DNA of 64,000 nucleotides from Thermothelomyces thermophilus ATCC 42464 (Eukaryota; Ascomycota; Sordariomycetes; Sordariales; Chaetomiaceae), in contig NC_016472.1 of NCBI RefSeq assembly GCF_000226095.1, positions 2,108,001 to 2,172,000 on the forward strand. The letters run 5' to 3'. This document shows, piece after piece, positions 11,813 to 23,064 of this stretch; position 1 is the first letter of the stretch, and every line of letters starts with the position of its first letter. The position numbers and the translations under genes were made by a program. A model generated the notes under the pieces. The model saw only the letters and a list, made by a program, of their open reading frames with translations, made no database searches and was not told the DNA's origin.

Positions 11813-13311
11813 GATGCATCGTGTCGAATGTGCCACGCTACTAGTGTACGAAAGGGACCCATATCTACTTAGACTAGGAACGGCAATGAGCTAGCTAACA
11901 TACATACACTAGGTATGCGCTGGCGGCTGCATAACAAGGCAATGACTTTCGCAGTTTGCCCTACTACGAGTAGAAGTGAACCACAGAGGAAGCTCTAGTG
12001 TAATAATGGAGGGACGGGAGATGCCAACAAATGTGGAGTACGGCGACGTAGGCCCTTGATTGCTTCCCGTATTATCCCGTCATCCACCCACATCGATTTG
12101 GCTCGATTCAAACAGTCTATGGCGGGTCGCCGTGGAGGGCATGTGGCCGAGCAAGCACTAGCAAGGTACCTCGTACTTTCCTCGCATTCGTATGTTGGGT
12201 ACCAAAGGTACCCTCACCTTGTACTGAGTATATATATATACACTAGGTACTGTACCTACAAGCTTCGGGGCGGTTACCCTGCTTCGGTTAGTCGTTCTGA
12301 ATTGCTTTTGTAAAATTACATAGTCCCCCGCTTGAGGGGATCTTGACAAAAGATCTGATAAGAAAAGCACGACTGCGGTTAACCCCTGGCACGGCCCGGT
12401 CTGGAGCTTTAGTGAGGATGTGTCCCCGCCAATAGCCCCACCGCATCCCTGTCGCGCCGAGGGCCGGGGGCCTATCCTCAAAAATTTTGTGCTCTCGTCA
12501 CTGCCGATGCACAGTCACCGTGACGGTGCCACTGCAACCGCCATCATGTTCCCCGAGCGGATTCCGCCCGGAGCTCCAGCAGCGCACGGAGGAGACTCTC
12601 TCCGAGTCGTATGACGTGAATTCCCTCTTGTCGGCTCCCTTTCATCCCCTGCGGCGAGGTGCCGACGGTCTCGACAATTTTGTCCTCTTCAACAGCCGAC
12701 AAAAGAAGCCAGACCGCCCGCCCTCTGACCTCTCCGGACCTATTTATTGTTGTGGTGCCTGCTCCGCTGATCGGGCACCCTTCCATCACAAGCAAGGCGG
12801 GCATATTCTTTTTGCCCTCCCTCCCTTCCTTCCCATCCTTCCCCCTCCGGATGCTAGGCCATTGAGCGGTGACTCGGGACCAAAAGTCACTACGCGCCGC
12901 GCTGGCTGTGTGAATTGCGTGCACCGCATACAGTCGTGCTGCATTCACCTTGCATCTCTTTGAAAAAAAGCAAAGCAAACCAGGCTTGCCGTTTCCTTGT
13001 CCTGTTCTTGGTTGAAAGAGGCCCTGCCGACCCTTCAGCGGTCGCCCTCTGCGGTGCGTTCCGTCCTGGGCGGCAATCGGTCTCAAATTATCAACCGGGG
13101 GCCATCAACTCATCAACTCAACCCCCCAGTGGATCGTGAACCGCACGACTTCCCCTAGGGCGGACGGCTTAGCTTGAACCGGGTGCTGCCGCCGCCGCCG
13201 CCGCCGGTTGGGATTGTCTCTTGACAATTTCCGATCGCTCTTATATTCTTCCTCTTCTTCCTCTTCCGTTCCTTTCTTTTTCCTCTTTTGGATCGGAACA
13301 ACACCACTGTC
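11813..13311. other. intergenic, prp28 to arg-13
   Basis: About 1.5 kb. A cluster of GGTACC/TAGGTA-like words and a short TA repeat lies at about 12160-12260. The leader of arg-13 is pyrimidine-rich, with a GCC repeat at about 13188-13205. One TGACTCG (12870-12876) resembles the CPC-1/GCN4 core of amino-acid control but has a mismatch in the last base. No gene seen. Confidence 0.5.
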
Positions 13312-14465
13312 ATGGAGCCAGCAACACCCCAACATGGCGCTCTCAAGCCCTTTCCGGAGACTGCTTCCGCTCCGGTACACTTGAAGCCCAGGGTAGCAGC
13401 ATTGGATGCGGTTGAGGACATACTATACGGTTCTGTAAGTTTACCCACTCGTTAATTCCCTTCCCCGGCTCTGCTTCCCTTTCCCCAACATTAGGGATCT
13501 GTCCTAACATATATACTCAGATCGCCGGCGTGGTGGGCAAATACATTGAATACCCCTTTGACACGGTCAAGGTCCGGCTCCAATCCCAGCCCGACCACCT
13601 GCCTCTCCAGTACAAAGGACCACTGGACTGCTTTCGCCAGTCCGTCCGCGCCGACGGCTTCCTCGGTCTGTACCGGGGCATCAGCGCGCCGCTCGTCGGC
13701 GCAGCCCTCGAGAACAGCAGCCTCTTCTTCTGGGAGCGCCTCGGCCGCGCCGCCATCTACGCCTCCGGCTACAGCCCGCGCGACCAGCCGCTGCCCCTGT
13801 CGGCCCTCTGGATAACGGGCGCCTTCTCCGGCACCATGACCTCGTTCGTCCTGACCCCCGTCGAGCTGGTCAAGTGCAAGATCCAGGTGCCGCGCGAGGC
13901 GGACAACGGCAGTGGCAGTGGCAGTGGCAGTGGCAGTGGCGGCGGTGGAAGCGCGGCCAAGGCGGCCCCGCTCAGGCCGATATCGGTGATCCGGGACATT
14001 TGGCGACACCAGGGCCTGCGCGGGTTCTGGCACGGCCAGCTGGGCACGCTGATCCGCGAGTCGGGCGGGTGCGCCGCCTGGTTCGGGTCCAAGGAGACGG
14101 TGACCAAGCTGATGCGGGAGTGGAACGTGCGGGCGGCGCGGACCGAGGAGGAGCGGGCGAGGGCGCGGCAGGCGGACGCCCTGCCCCTGTGGCAGCAGGC
14201 CGTGGCGGGCGCCTCGGCCGGCATGTCGTACAACTTCCTCTTCTTCCCCGCCGACACGGTCAAGTCGCGCATGCAGACCACGCCGCTCGGCGGCAGCGCT
14301 GCGCAGCAGAGGACCTTTGCCGGCGAGGCGGCCGCGCTGTGGAATCAGGCCGGCCTGAAGGGCTTCTATCGCGGGTGCGGCATTACCGTCCTGAGGTCGG
14401 TGCCGAGCTCAGCGTTCATCTTTATGGTCTATGATGGGTTGAAGAAGTATCTACCCATGCAATAA
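13312..14465 (+). CDS. arg-13: mitochondrial ornithine carrier (ARG-13/ORT1 type)
   Basis: Inner-membrane carrier that exports ornithine made in the matrix, linking mitochondrial arginine precursors to the cytosol. Two exons (13312-13434, 13521-14465) give 355 residues. The three carrier repeats are visible, each with its P-x-[DE]-x-x-[KR] signature: [22 protein letters not shown] and [19 protein letters not shown] and GLRGFWHG are the matching matrix-helix motifs. The sequence [21 protein letters not shown] and the Arg in [12 protein letters not shown] in the second repeat fit the ORT1/ARG-11 subfamily. Oddity: after the second signature there is a (GS)n/Gly stretch of about 14 residues from a GGCAGT tandem repeat (about 13907-13950), in a matrix loop. 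A related carrier for another basic amino acid cannot be excluded, but ORT1/ARG-13 is the best match from memory of the family. Confidence 0.87.
13907..13950 (+). repeat. GGCAGT tandem repeat inside arg-13
   Basis: About five GGCAGT units run into GGC-rich sequence, in frame, encoding alternating Gly-Ser in a loop of the carrier. It keeps the frame whatever the number of units. Confidence 0.9.
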
Positions 14466-14893
14466 TCAGCAGCGGTGTTGTGAAAGAAAGGGGGGGGGGT
14501 AAGTGATGATGTCGGTTTTCTTTTCATTTTGGAAGGTCTCCCTCGCGGGGCGGTCTTTTATAGAACGGTGGGTTAGGAGGAAGGGCGGTCTGGCGGGCAT
14601 AGATATGGAGCATCCCATTTCTTCATCAGCGGGCGTTGCGGTACCGAATCTTCTTCCATTTGGGCGGAAAAAAAGAGGCTAGTTTATGATACAGGAATCA
14701 TTGGACGAAAAGCTTGGCTTTACTCATGGGGGAGAGGAGGAGGAGGGGATCCCCATCTTCACTTCCCTTCCCTCCCCTTCCCTTCTCTCTCCTCTACTTT
14801 CCTCCTTCCCTTTTTTTTACCTGCCTACCGTCTCTCCCTTGTCTCTCCCCCCTGTTGAGCATTCCTTCCCTACCTGCTTTGCTTCCACCATGC
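14466..14893. other. intergenic, arg-13 to TspO gene (convergent 3' ends)
   Basis: 428 bases between stop codons, with a nine-G run near 14490 and a long pyrimidine tract at about 14755-14850. Nothing coding seen. Confidence 0.5.
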
Positions 14894-15708
14894 TTACGCG
14901 TTCTTCTTTCCCTCTCCCTTCCCCGCACGCGCCGCAGACGTGGGACTTAAGTCCCAGTTATTCAGATACCCGGTCCCGAACGAGAGGTAAGTGGCGAAGC
15001 CGAGCCAGGCCACGTAAGGAGCCAGCAACCAACCCGACAGGTTGTCCACCTTGGTCGCCCACAGCCAGGCCAGGTACGAGTTGATCCCGAAGAGGGTGGC
15101 GACGTCGATGGTCGCGAGGACGGGGCGGTTCAGGCCGTAGAAAAGAGGCATCCAAGCAAGGTTGATGCCCAGCTGGATCGTGTAGAGGGTGGCGCCGTGA
15201 CGCGCTGCGGAGACCGTTCCCTAGCCCGAAGCAAGAAGGTTCAGCACATCATGAGCGAATGGAGGAGGAATGGGCCCGCGGCCTGCCGGGGGGGGGGGGG
15301 AGTGGGTAGGAAGGGAACAAGAGAGAATGGGGTAAGGCTTACGGGGCTATTGAAAGGCGAGGTTCCGAGGCTGAAGGCGCGGTGAGCGGCATAGCCCATC
15401 AGCCCGTAGAGCGTGGTCCAGACGGGCGGGAAGACGGCTGCCGGCGGACGGAGGGGCGGTTGGTTCAGGGTGAGGGATTCCTGGCGGTTTGTCGCAGCTG
15501 CCAGATGTCAGAATTTACTTGTAGAACAGGACCAGGACCAGGGAATTACGGTCATGACGTGGGGGAAGCACCGGGGGGGGGGTCTCATATCCATACGTCT
15601 CGTGGCATATCCTACTGCTGAGCCGAGCGCGATGGGCAGGAGGATGGAGGCCGGGACGTTGTTGAAGACGGCGTCCGGAAGAGTGAGCGAGGGTATGTAG
15701 GTCGTCAT
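14894..15708 (-). CDS. TspO/MBR-family translocator protein
   Basis: Five-helix membrane protein related to mammalian TSPO and bacterial TspO, which bind porphyrins and sterols; in fungi the role is not settled. Three minus-strand exons (15708-15597, 15497-15343, 15220-14894) give 197 residues. Exon 1 holds helix 1 (ASILLPIALGSAVGYATR). Exon 2 carries the family core QPPLRPPAAVFPPVWTTLYG followed by LMGYAAHRA. Exon 3 carries TIQLGINLAWMPLFYG, then helices 4 and 5 (ATIDVATLFGINSYLAWLWA, APYVAWLGFATYLSFGTGYLN) and a basic tail. The conserved W-x-P-L-F and PY-x-AW-x-x-FA-x-L residues are present. The exon 1/2 junction was chosen because it produces TRPATNRQ in frame. Intron 2 contains a 13-base G-run (15288-15300). 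Gene ends converge on arg-13. Confidence 0.88.
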
Positions 15709-17149
15709 TCTGGGCTGGGCTGCTCTTCGGTGTACAACTGAAATCTGTGACAGACAGGAGGATGTGGTCGCAGTATTGACTTGAAGAAGGATAGATGGGT
15801 TGTGTTTCGGATTTTTTTCTCCCGGTCGCTACCTAGCAGCAGATGTGAAGGTGTGTTGTTATGTGGAAGGTCAAGCAAAGATTCGGGGGTATGACATCAC
15901 CCGAACTCCCAGGTAATTCCCATGCTCTCTCCTCTCTATCAGTGATACCAACCGAGGGCATCGAGCCTGAAGAAAACAAACCAGAATGTGTTTCTGACAA
16001 TTATGAACGTCATACTTTTCGGTAAGGAATAAGACGAAATGGTTTCCCTCGCTATTTGTTGCGGTCTGAACCCCTAGTGCGATGAAGCTGTGATACATAC
16101 AGTATTCCGTAGACGGAAGATATAAGGTATGTATGTACTGTACACGGAACTGATGCAAGATTAGGTGAGGTACTGTTTCATGCTTGGTTACCTAGTGCGG
16201 AGTAACTAGGCAGTCACCATAAACATTTTGTAGGGTGCGCCAGCATAGCGGGAGCCAGGCGATGTTACGTAGTAGAGTAACTGCTTGATGCAATAGTGTA
16301 GGTGCACTACAACTCCTTTTATACGGATTACATACGAGAGTACGGATTACTGCCTTAAGTCTTGGGTTCCAGCATGGCAACGGGCCTGGCTGGGTGCGAC
16401 ACGTGACGATGCCAACCACCTAGTGGAGCTGAACTGTCCACTTGCGCCGGCCCAATCCCGCAACATCACGCTCGCGATCCCATCCAACAACGCGCGCATC
16501 AACCTCGCGACTAGGTATCAGTCGCCCATTACTCATACCATCAATTGTTCGTCGAACCTTTCTCTTCTATCTATTCTTGCCCCCTTCTCATTCTCCCTAC
16601 TGCCCTTCTCGTCTGCGCCTGTTCTAGCGCTTCACCCTTGAGCACCCTGTCGGCTTCGCTTGTCAGGACTGGTCCTCTTCTCCCGTCTCTCTTGCAATCA
16701 ATCTCCTTGCATCGTCGCGATGCCACGGACCAAACCTCATCCAGTCCCCGAAGCCTTCTATTGCACCGATCTTCTTCACTCGTCTATTTAATCTTGCACC
16801 TTATTGTCGATCTTCCATTTCCGCTCGCATAGCCCCCCGTTCTCCGTCACCGCTCCCTGCCTGCTCCTCCCTGTCCACCTCGTCGCTGAATCGTTGCTTT
16901 CTAACCGCAATCATGTCGCCAAGCAGTAACCTCTCGCCACAAACAACCAAATCACCGACTTCTGGAATCACTTGACAAGCGGCAAACAAGTCTGCGGCAA
17001 CACACAAGAAGAAGGCGCCGCTCTCGGCCCGCCTCGATCCCTTTCATTCCTCCCTCGACCTCGCGCAGCGCCCGATCCGTCTCAAGTTTCCGCCAACCGA
17101 GTTTAATGCCGGCCGAGTAGTATCACCTTCACCTTCCCGCTAGGCCGCC
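15709..17149. other. divergent intergenic region, TspO gene / ARS2
   Basis: 1.4 kb. Three copies of TACGGANTAC occur (16102-16111 reversed, 16322-16331 and 16341-16350). From about 16530 to 16900 the plus strand is strongly pyrimidine-rich, fitting a long ARS2 leader. Short open frames there (for example at 16423 and 16545) are low-complexity and not supported. Confidence 0.55.
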
Positions 17150-20063
17150 ATGGATTCATACCATCGGGAGTCTGCTCGTTCTCCTGGCGACCGTTGGAGT
17201 GGCCGCGACGATACGAGGATAAAGGATGAAAGAGGAGACAGCTTCTACCGCAACGGCAGATCTCCTGGTGCGTTTGACCCTTCCTGTCCCTTTAACCATC
17301 AATGACCCTGTTCACTGCCGGTTGCTGTTCCGGCAATCTTTGCACGGCCGTTATTCTTTTTTTTTTTTTTTTTTTTTGTTTTTTTGTTTTTCTTCTTGGC
17401 TTACATCTGCTCAGGTGTAGACCGCAGCAGACGCCGATCCCGATCCCCTCCCGCGGTTGATCGTTACGAGCCCAGGGCGCGCGGCCGTGACGACTATGCC
17501 GGCACTCGCGACCGCGACGACCGGAGCCGCCGCTCACCCCACCCGGTTATTGATCGCTACGTGCCCGGGCAGGATTCCGCCCTGCCGCAGTCCCTGAACA
17601 ACCCTCTTCCGGATCCGCTCAAGCTGTCGTATCAGGTGGGCTTCTCGTGGTTTGGCGAATGGTGGAGGGCAAATGAAAGAATAAAGGAGGAGAAGGAGCG
17701 TCTGAAAAGTGGCCGGCGCCGCGAACCCGAGCGTCCCAGAGGCCCGCGCGAAGCCCAGGAGGAGCGGGAGAAAGAAAAGGCCAAAATTCAAGCTGCCTAC
17801 GACAAATACAAAGAGGATCTCCAGGCGAAGATGGCACACGCCTTTGTCAAACAACACAAGGAAGAACAGTGGTTCAAGGAACGCTACGTGCCTGAAGTTC
17901 GCGACCCGTTCCGCCAGCAGCTGAACGAACAACGTCTTGGCGCCTATGCCCGCTGGGAGCAGGACCTCGCCTCGGGCGTCTTTGACGACTTCTCCCTCGA
18001 GGGCATACCCAAGAGCGAGAGCAACGGAGCTGGCGGCGCGGCCGAGAAAGAGGAGGGCGAAGCGACCGCTGCGAACGAAGTTCTTGGTGTTGGCGATCTA
18101 GTGCCAGCCCAGCCCACCGAGATCCGGGATGAGAGCCTGGATCAGCCCACTCTCCTCATCAAGACCATTGCGCCCTCCGTAAGCCGCCAAAATCTTGAGG
18201 CCTTTTGCAAGGAGCATCTCGGAGAGGGTGAAGGTGGTTTCAAGTGGCTCTCTTTGAGCGATCCAAATCCTAGTAAGCGGTATCACAGGATCGGCTGGAT
18301 CATGTTGCACCCCGCTCCCGAGGCTCCCATTCCCGAGGAGGACGAAGGTGCCGGGGACGAGGACGGCGAGTCCAAGCCTGCCGCTCCTGTCTCAACTGCC
18401 GAGAAGGCGCTCGAGGCCATCAACGGGAAAACCGTCAAGGACGAGCTGCGTGGCGATTTCACCTGTCATGTCGGTGTCCATAATCCACCCTCACACCCCA
18501 GGAAGAAGGCGCTTTGGGATCTCTTCTCCGCCCCTGAGCGCATTCATAAAGACCTCCAGCTTGCCACAGAACTCGTTACCAAGTTCGAGGGTGACATTGG
18601 GTCCGACTTGAACGCAAACCGCCTGATTGAAGACCATGTTGACAGGCTGCGTGATGAAGGGAAGCTGCAACCTGCGGTCCCGGTGACCTCGGTCAAGAGG
18701 CCAAAGAAGCAGCGGGAGCGGACTATTACCCTGGATCAATCCATGGATATGGAGCGTGAAGAGGGAGATGAGGAAATGGCTGAGGACGGCGAAGACGATG
18801 AAGAAGAGGGAATGGTGGATGATGAGGTTGATGACATCGACCTCCTCGTGGAGAAGAAGCGGCTGGACTTGACTATCGAGTACCTCCGCCGTGTCTTCAA
18901 CTTCTGCTTCTTCTGTGTGTTTGAGAGCGACTCGGTTCACGAGTTAACCCGCAAGTGCCCGGGCGGCCATCTCCGGAGGCCTAGGAGCACCTTGTCCTCG
19001 GCAGCCAAGGCCGTGGCTGAGGCCAGCGCGAACGGCGACCCCTTCCCGTCGAAGAAGCGTAAGGACGAGGAGGTTGAGGAGGGCGAGGCCCCCGAAGAGG
19101 ACCGCAAGTTCCGTGCCTCCTCCAAGGCCGAACAACAGCTGCAGCGGGCGTACAACTGGGTCAAGACGTTTGAGGACAAAATCAACCAGATCCTGCATCC
19201 CGAGACAGTCGACCTCAGAAAGCTGGGCGGCAAGCCAGTCGAAGACGCAGTCAACGACGAGCTGGGCAAGTACGTCAAGCAGGAAGACGAGCACAAGTGG
19301 CGCTGCAAGGTCCCCGAGTGCACAAAGCTTTTCAAAGAGGAGCATTTTTGGCGTAAACACGTTGAGAAACGCCACACCGAGTGGCTAGAGAAGCTCAAGG
19401 AAGAGGTGAGTGAGCCACTCTCATGCCCACCCCACACGCTAGCATGCATGATTACCGTCCACCCATGCTAACTACTCCCCGGCGCAGTTCCAATTGATCA
19501 ACGCCTATGTGCTCGACCCGGCGCACATCGCGCCCTCGCGCACTGACGCGAACTCCAATGGCCACTTCCCCCAGTCCAACGGTCAGCAGCCGACGGGCAC
19601 CCCACGCGGCTTTAACCTGCAAAACTATGCCATGAACAGCATGCTCAACTTCCCGGGCTTCCCCATGGCCATGTTCCCGCCCGGCATGATGGGCGGCAGT
19701 GGCGCCGGCGGCGCGAACCCGCTACCCAACCCAGCTAGTTGGCACGCCGGGACCGGGGTTGACGACCGTGGTGCAGGCGCCGGCCCGATCCGTCGCGGCG
19801 GCGGTATGTCGAGCGGCGGCGGGAGCCGGTTCCAGAACCGGTTCGGACCATATGACCGCCGCGGCGGCAACTCGCGTTACGGCGGCGATGGTGGCGGTGC
19901 GATGGGTGGCGGGCGCGGTCGTGGCGGGCCAGCTAACAGATGGGGCGACGGCGCCGGCGTGGCAGCTGTCGGTCCGAGGGAGGCGGTGCAGGGCCGGACA
20001 CTCAAGAGCTACGAGGACCTGGATCAAGTGTCCGGTGGTGGTGGTGGAGAGCTCAACTATTAA
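17150..20063 (+). CDS. ars2: ARS2/Serrate-type zinc-finger protein
   Basis: Nuclear adaptor that joins the cap-binding complex to RNA processing and decay (S. pombe Pir2, human SRRT, plant SERRATE). Three exons (17150-17267, 17415-19405, 19488-20063) give 894 residues. The N-terminus is Arg/Ser/Asp-rich (RSRRRSRSPPAVDRYEPRAR). Then come the ARS2 N-terminal domain (FSWFGEWWRANERIKEEKER, coiled-coil, SLEGIPKSE), an RRM-like part (QPTLLIKTIAPSVSRQNLEA), an acidic stretch, YLRRVFNFCFFCVFESDS, and a C2H2-type finger (WRCKVPECTKLFKEEHFW, then KHVEKRH). A Gly/Arg/Met-rich tail ends the protein. Intron 1 contains a long T-run. The order of parts and the C-x4-C...H-x5-H finger make the family clear. 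Convergent with CCT4. Confidence 0.92.
17357..17398 (+). repeat. T-rich tract in ARS2 intron 1
   Basis: A run of 20 or more T, broken only by single G or C further on, lies directly before the intron 1 acceptor (CAG at 17412-17414). Confidence 0.85.
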
Positions 20064-20669
20064 ATCTTCTGCGCCGGCTCTTTGTCGAGTGAGAGGCGGT
20101 ACATTGGGGGCTGCAGACCTAGGGCGCCATACGCTGGTGAAAGATTGCTGAAGCTCAATGAGGGAGCAGTCTCACACACTCACACACACACACACACACA
20201 CATCTTGGTGGCTTCTGATGGGAATCGGTGACCTTGAAGGGTTTCATTTGCATTTGGACTCTGGAGGGGAATGGCTTTGTGTGAGCTTTGTACAGATAAG
20301 GGTCCGACAGACAGCGAAAGTTTCTTGAGTGTTCTCACAACTATTATCCAACTTTGAAAAGTGGGGGAAGCATGGCCGTCAAGTTCCCTTCTGTGTGTGC
20401 CCTGCGTCTAATAGCTCCTAAATCGAGCTGGGGAAAGCTGCTGAAGCCGAGTTCGGGTACAGCCTGTAAGGCAGGCTTGTCGTAATACAGCTACAAGAAA
20501 CCCAACCTTGCTGGCGAGTTCATGGACTAGGTTTTTCCTACAAGAGCGAGTCCTTGGTTCGGTCATGCACAACTATTTATTTGCCCTGCCATTCCTTGTC
20601 CGTTGACATGCAGACCGATTGCCATCCAGAAACTAAGCCCTCGTCTCGTCTCATTCGATTATAATCTAT
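20064..20669. other. intergenic, ARS2 to CCT4 (convergent 3' ends)
   Basis: 606 bases holding two 3' UTRs and a CA dinucleotide repeat at about 20172-20201. No gene seen. Confidence 0.5.
20172..20202 (+). repeat. (CA)n microsatellite
   Basis: About 14 CA units with one CT interruption, about 110 bases after the ARS2 stop codon. Confidence 0.9.
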
Positions 20670-22495
20670 CTATCTGCTCAGCGCGATATCATCAATGCGC
20701 AGAATCATCTTGACCGTCTCGGCGGCCAGCTCGATGGCGCTCGTGCTGACCAGCAACGGCTGCAGCACGTTCTCCTTGGCAATGTTGGCGCTGATGCCGC
20801 CGCTCTTGATGCTGACGCCGGCGTTCTTCTCGCCCAGCTCGTGGCGGTGGCGCAGTTCGGTGACGACCTTGATGCTGTTGAGGCCGGCGTTCTCGGCCAG
20901 CGTGGTGGGTATTACCTCCATGGCGTCGGCGAACGCCTTCCAGCAGATGGCCTCGGTGCCCGTCAGCGCGCGGGCCTGCTTGCTGAGCTGCGAGGCGATC
21001 TCGATCTCGGCCGCGCCACCGCCCGCGATGAGCGCCTTCTTCTTGACCAGGCAGCGCACCACGCAGAGCGCGTCGTGCAGCGACCGCTCCGCCTCGTCCA
21101 GGATCAGGCTGTTGGCGCCGCGGACCACGACCGAGACGGTCTTGCCCGCCGACTTGGTGCCCGTCACCTTGACCATGCGGCTGCCGGCGCTCTGGACCTC
21201 CTCGACCAGGTCGGCGCTGCCGAGCTTGTCCTCGGTGAAGCTGTTGATGTCGGCGATGGGCTTGCAGCCGGTCGACTTGCAGATGAACTCGACCTCGTCG
21301 CGCTCGATGTCCTTGACGGCGAGAATGCCGAGCCGTTGGAGGAAGTGCAGGGACAAGTCGTTGACGGCATCGCGGAGAATCGACTTTTGGATAAAGAGGA
21401 CGTTGCACTTGGCCTTCTTAATCTTCTTGACCATTTCCAGCAGGTACATGCGCTCCTCCTTGACGATCTTGTCCATTTGCCGGTAGTCGTTAACCGAAAT
21501 GGTGTTTTCCATCTGGAGCGAATTAGCAAGATTGACCGGACGCCCTGGGAGGAGAGGAAAGAAAGAGGAGGGGGCGAAGGGCTCGTTATCAAGGCAAGGA
21601 AGGGACGTACGTCGGGCTTGGGCGGGCTCAGCTGGAACTGGATCAGACCGATCTTGGCCTTCTCCATCCGCACCGGCCCTCCCGCGCTCTTGATCACGGG
21701 CTGTGTCAGGACCAGGCCGTCGACCAGCTCACTGTCCTCTATCGTGCCGCCGACCTTCTTGACAATGCGAATGTTCTTGAGGTCAACGTTGTCCGCCGTC
21801 TTGAGATCTATCGTCTTGGTGACTGCGTTCACGGCCATGGGCCCGAGGAGGTTCGAGTATTGGGAAACGATCTTGGAGGAGAGGGAAGTGTTGGCGGCCT
21901 GAAGGAGGGCAGCGGTGTCTGTGAGCGCGATGGGTTGTGACATGTCGTGAAGGACCTGTACGGCGGCGGCGGCTGCCCTCTGGAATGACTCGGAAATGAC
22001 TGAAGGGTGGATTCCCTTGGACAGTAACCGGTCGGCAGCGCCGAGTAGGCTGCCGCAGATAACCACCACCGAGGTTGTGCCGTCACCGGCCTCGACGTCT
22101 TGGGCGTTGGACAGTTGGACGAGCATCTTAGCTGTGGGGTGCATGACCGACATGCTCTTGAGCATTGTGCTGCCGTCGTTGGTGATGATGGTTTCGCCCT
22201 TGCCACTCCGAATCATCTTGTCCATACCCCGCGGGCCCAGCGATGTCCTGATGGCGTCGGCAACGGCTGCAAAATCTCGTCAGCAAAGACGAAGCTTCCC
22301 GGCGGCGTCACAAAAGTTGCGTACCTCTCGCGGCGACGATGTTGGACGACCGGACAGCCAGCGGCTTCTCCTTGTCCTGCATCCAAGGGTCAGCAACGCC
22401 CAGCTCGGCGGGACAGGCCATCATCGGGGAGCAAGTACCCTGAACGCCGCATTTCCACCCCCTCCGCTCGCCTTTGTTGCTGTCGCAGTGGCCAT
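20670..22495 (-). CDS. cct4: chaperonin TRiC/CCT subunit delta
   Basis: One of eight subunits of the cytosolic group II chaperonin that folds actin, tubulin and WD40 proteins using ATP. Four minus-strand exons (22495-22439, 22376-22325, 22266-21611, 21512-20670) give 535 residues. The first two exons are small and encode the flexible N-terminus ([14 protein letters not shown], then [20 protein letters not shown]). Exon 3 has the nucleotide-binding signatures [12 protein letters not shown] and NDGSTMLK and the catalytic loop [12 protein letters not shown]. Exon 4 begins [16 protein letters not shown], right after ...FQLSPPKPD. It holds the apical domain and, near the C-terminus, [19 protein letters not shown] and a final adenine-contact segment. 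The delta identity rests on the PPKPD-[IM]ENT segment and overall likeness. Divergent from RPT1 with 569 bases between starts. Confidence 0.95.
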
Positions 22496-23064
22496 TGTGA
22501 AAGCTTGATTTCCTTATCGTCTGCGGAAGAAACGGGCGAGAAAAAAGATGGCGTGTTCTGTTGTCGCGACGAGCGGTGTGATTTCTCTTCTGTTGACTTC
22601 CAGGTAGCTCCCCGCCAAAGGTCAGGTACATACACTGCAATGCACTGCAATGTGGGACGGGTTTTTTTCCAGTCGGGTTCTGGAGTTCTTCCCAAGCCGC
22701 TAGTGGGGGGGGGAGGGGGGGGTTAGCGGCCGGGCAGCCAGCTGGAGGTGGGCTGCAGGTGGGGAGACTCCAGATCGTTAACTCTAACCGTTTTCGTGCT
22801 AGGCTGCCTTCAGCCTCGCAGAGCTCTGGGCCCAAGGCAGCATGGGATTACGGAACCTGAGCTTGAGGTTCCTCTGGGTTCGTTGCTCTCCCATAACCGC
22901 CACCAAACCATCCAAAGTCGCCCGGAACTCCCACGCTCTCCCGCCGCCCTCACCAGCACGGTTGAGTATTCGGCAATTGCGCACAGAGTTGTCGTAGTTT
23001 TCTTGCATCATTTTATCGACGTTCGACTTGATTCCCGTCGCCAGCGCTTCTCCCTGTCGTCATC
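22496..23064. other. divergent promoter region, CCT4 / RPT1
   Basis: 569 bases between the starts of a chaperonin and a proteasome gene. It has two G-runs close together (22705-22722), separated by a single A. I looked for the yeast proteasome element GGTGGCAAA and did not see it. Confidence 0.6.

Noticed and set aside
12870-12876. CPC-1/GCN4-like site upstream of arg-13
   Set aside because: Last base mismatches TGACTCA and it is a single site about 440 bases from the start; too weak for a feature.
20841-21902. 353-codon plus-strand frame across CCT4
   Set aside because: Antisense shadow that also runs across a CCT4 intron.
15288-22722. G homopolymers (for example 15288-15300 and 22705-22722) as functional quadruplexes
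   Set aside because: They lie in an intron and a promoter, lack regular loop spacing, and such runs are also common assembly trouble spots.
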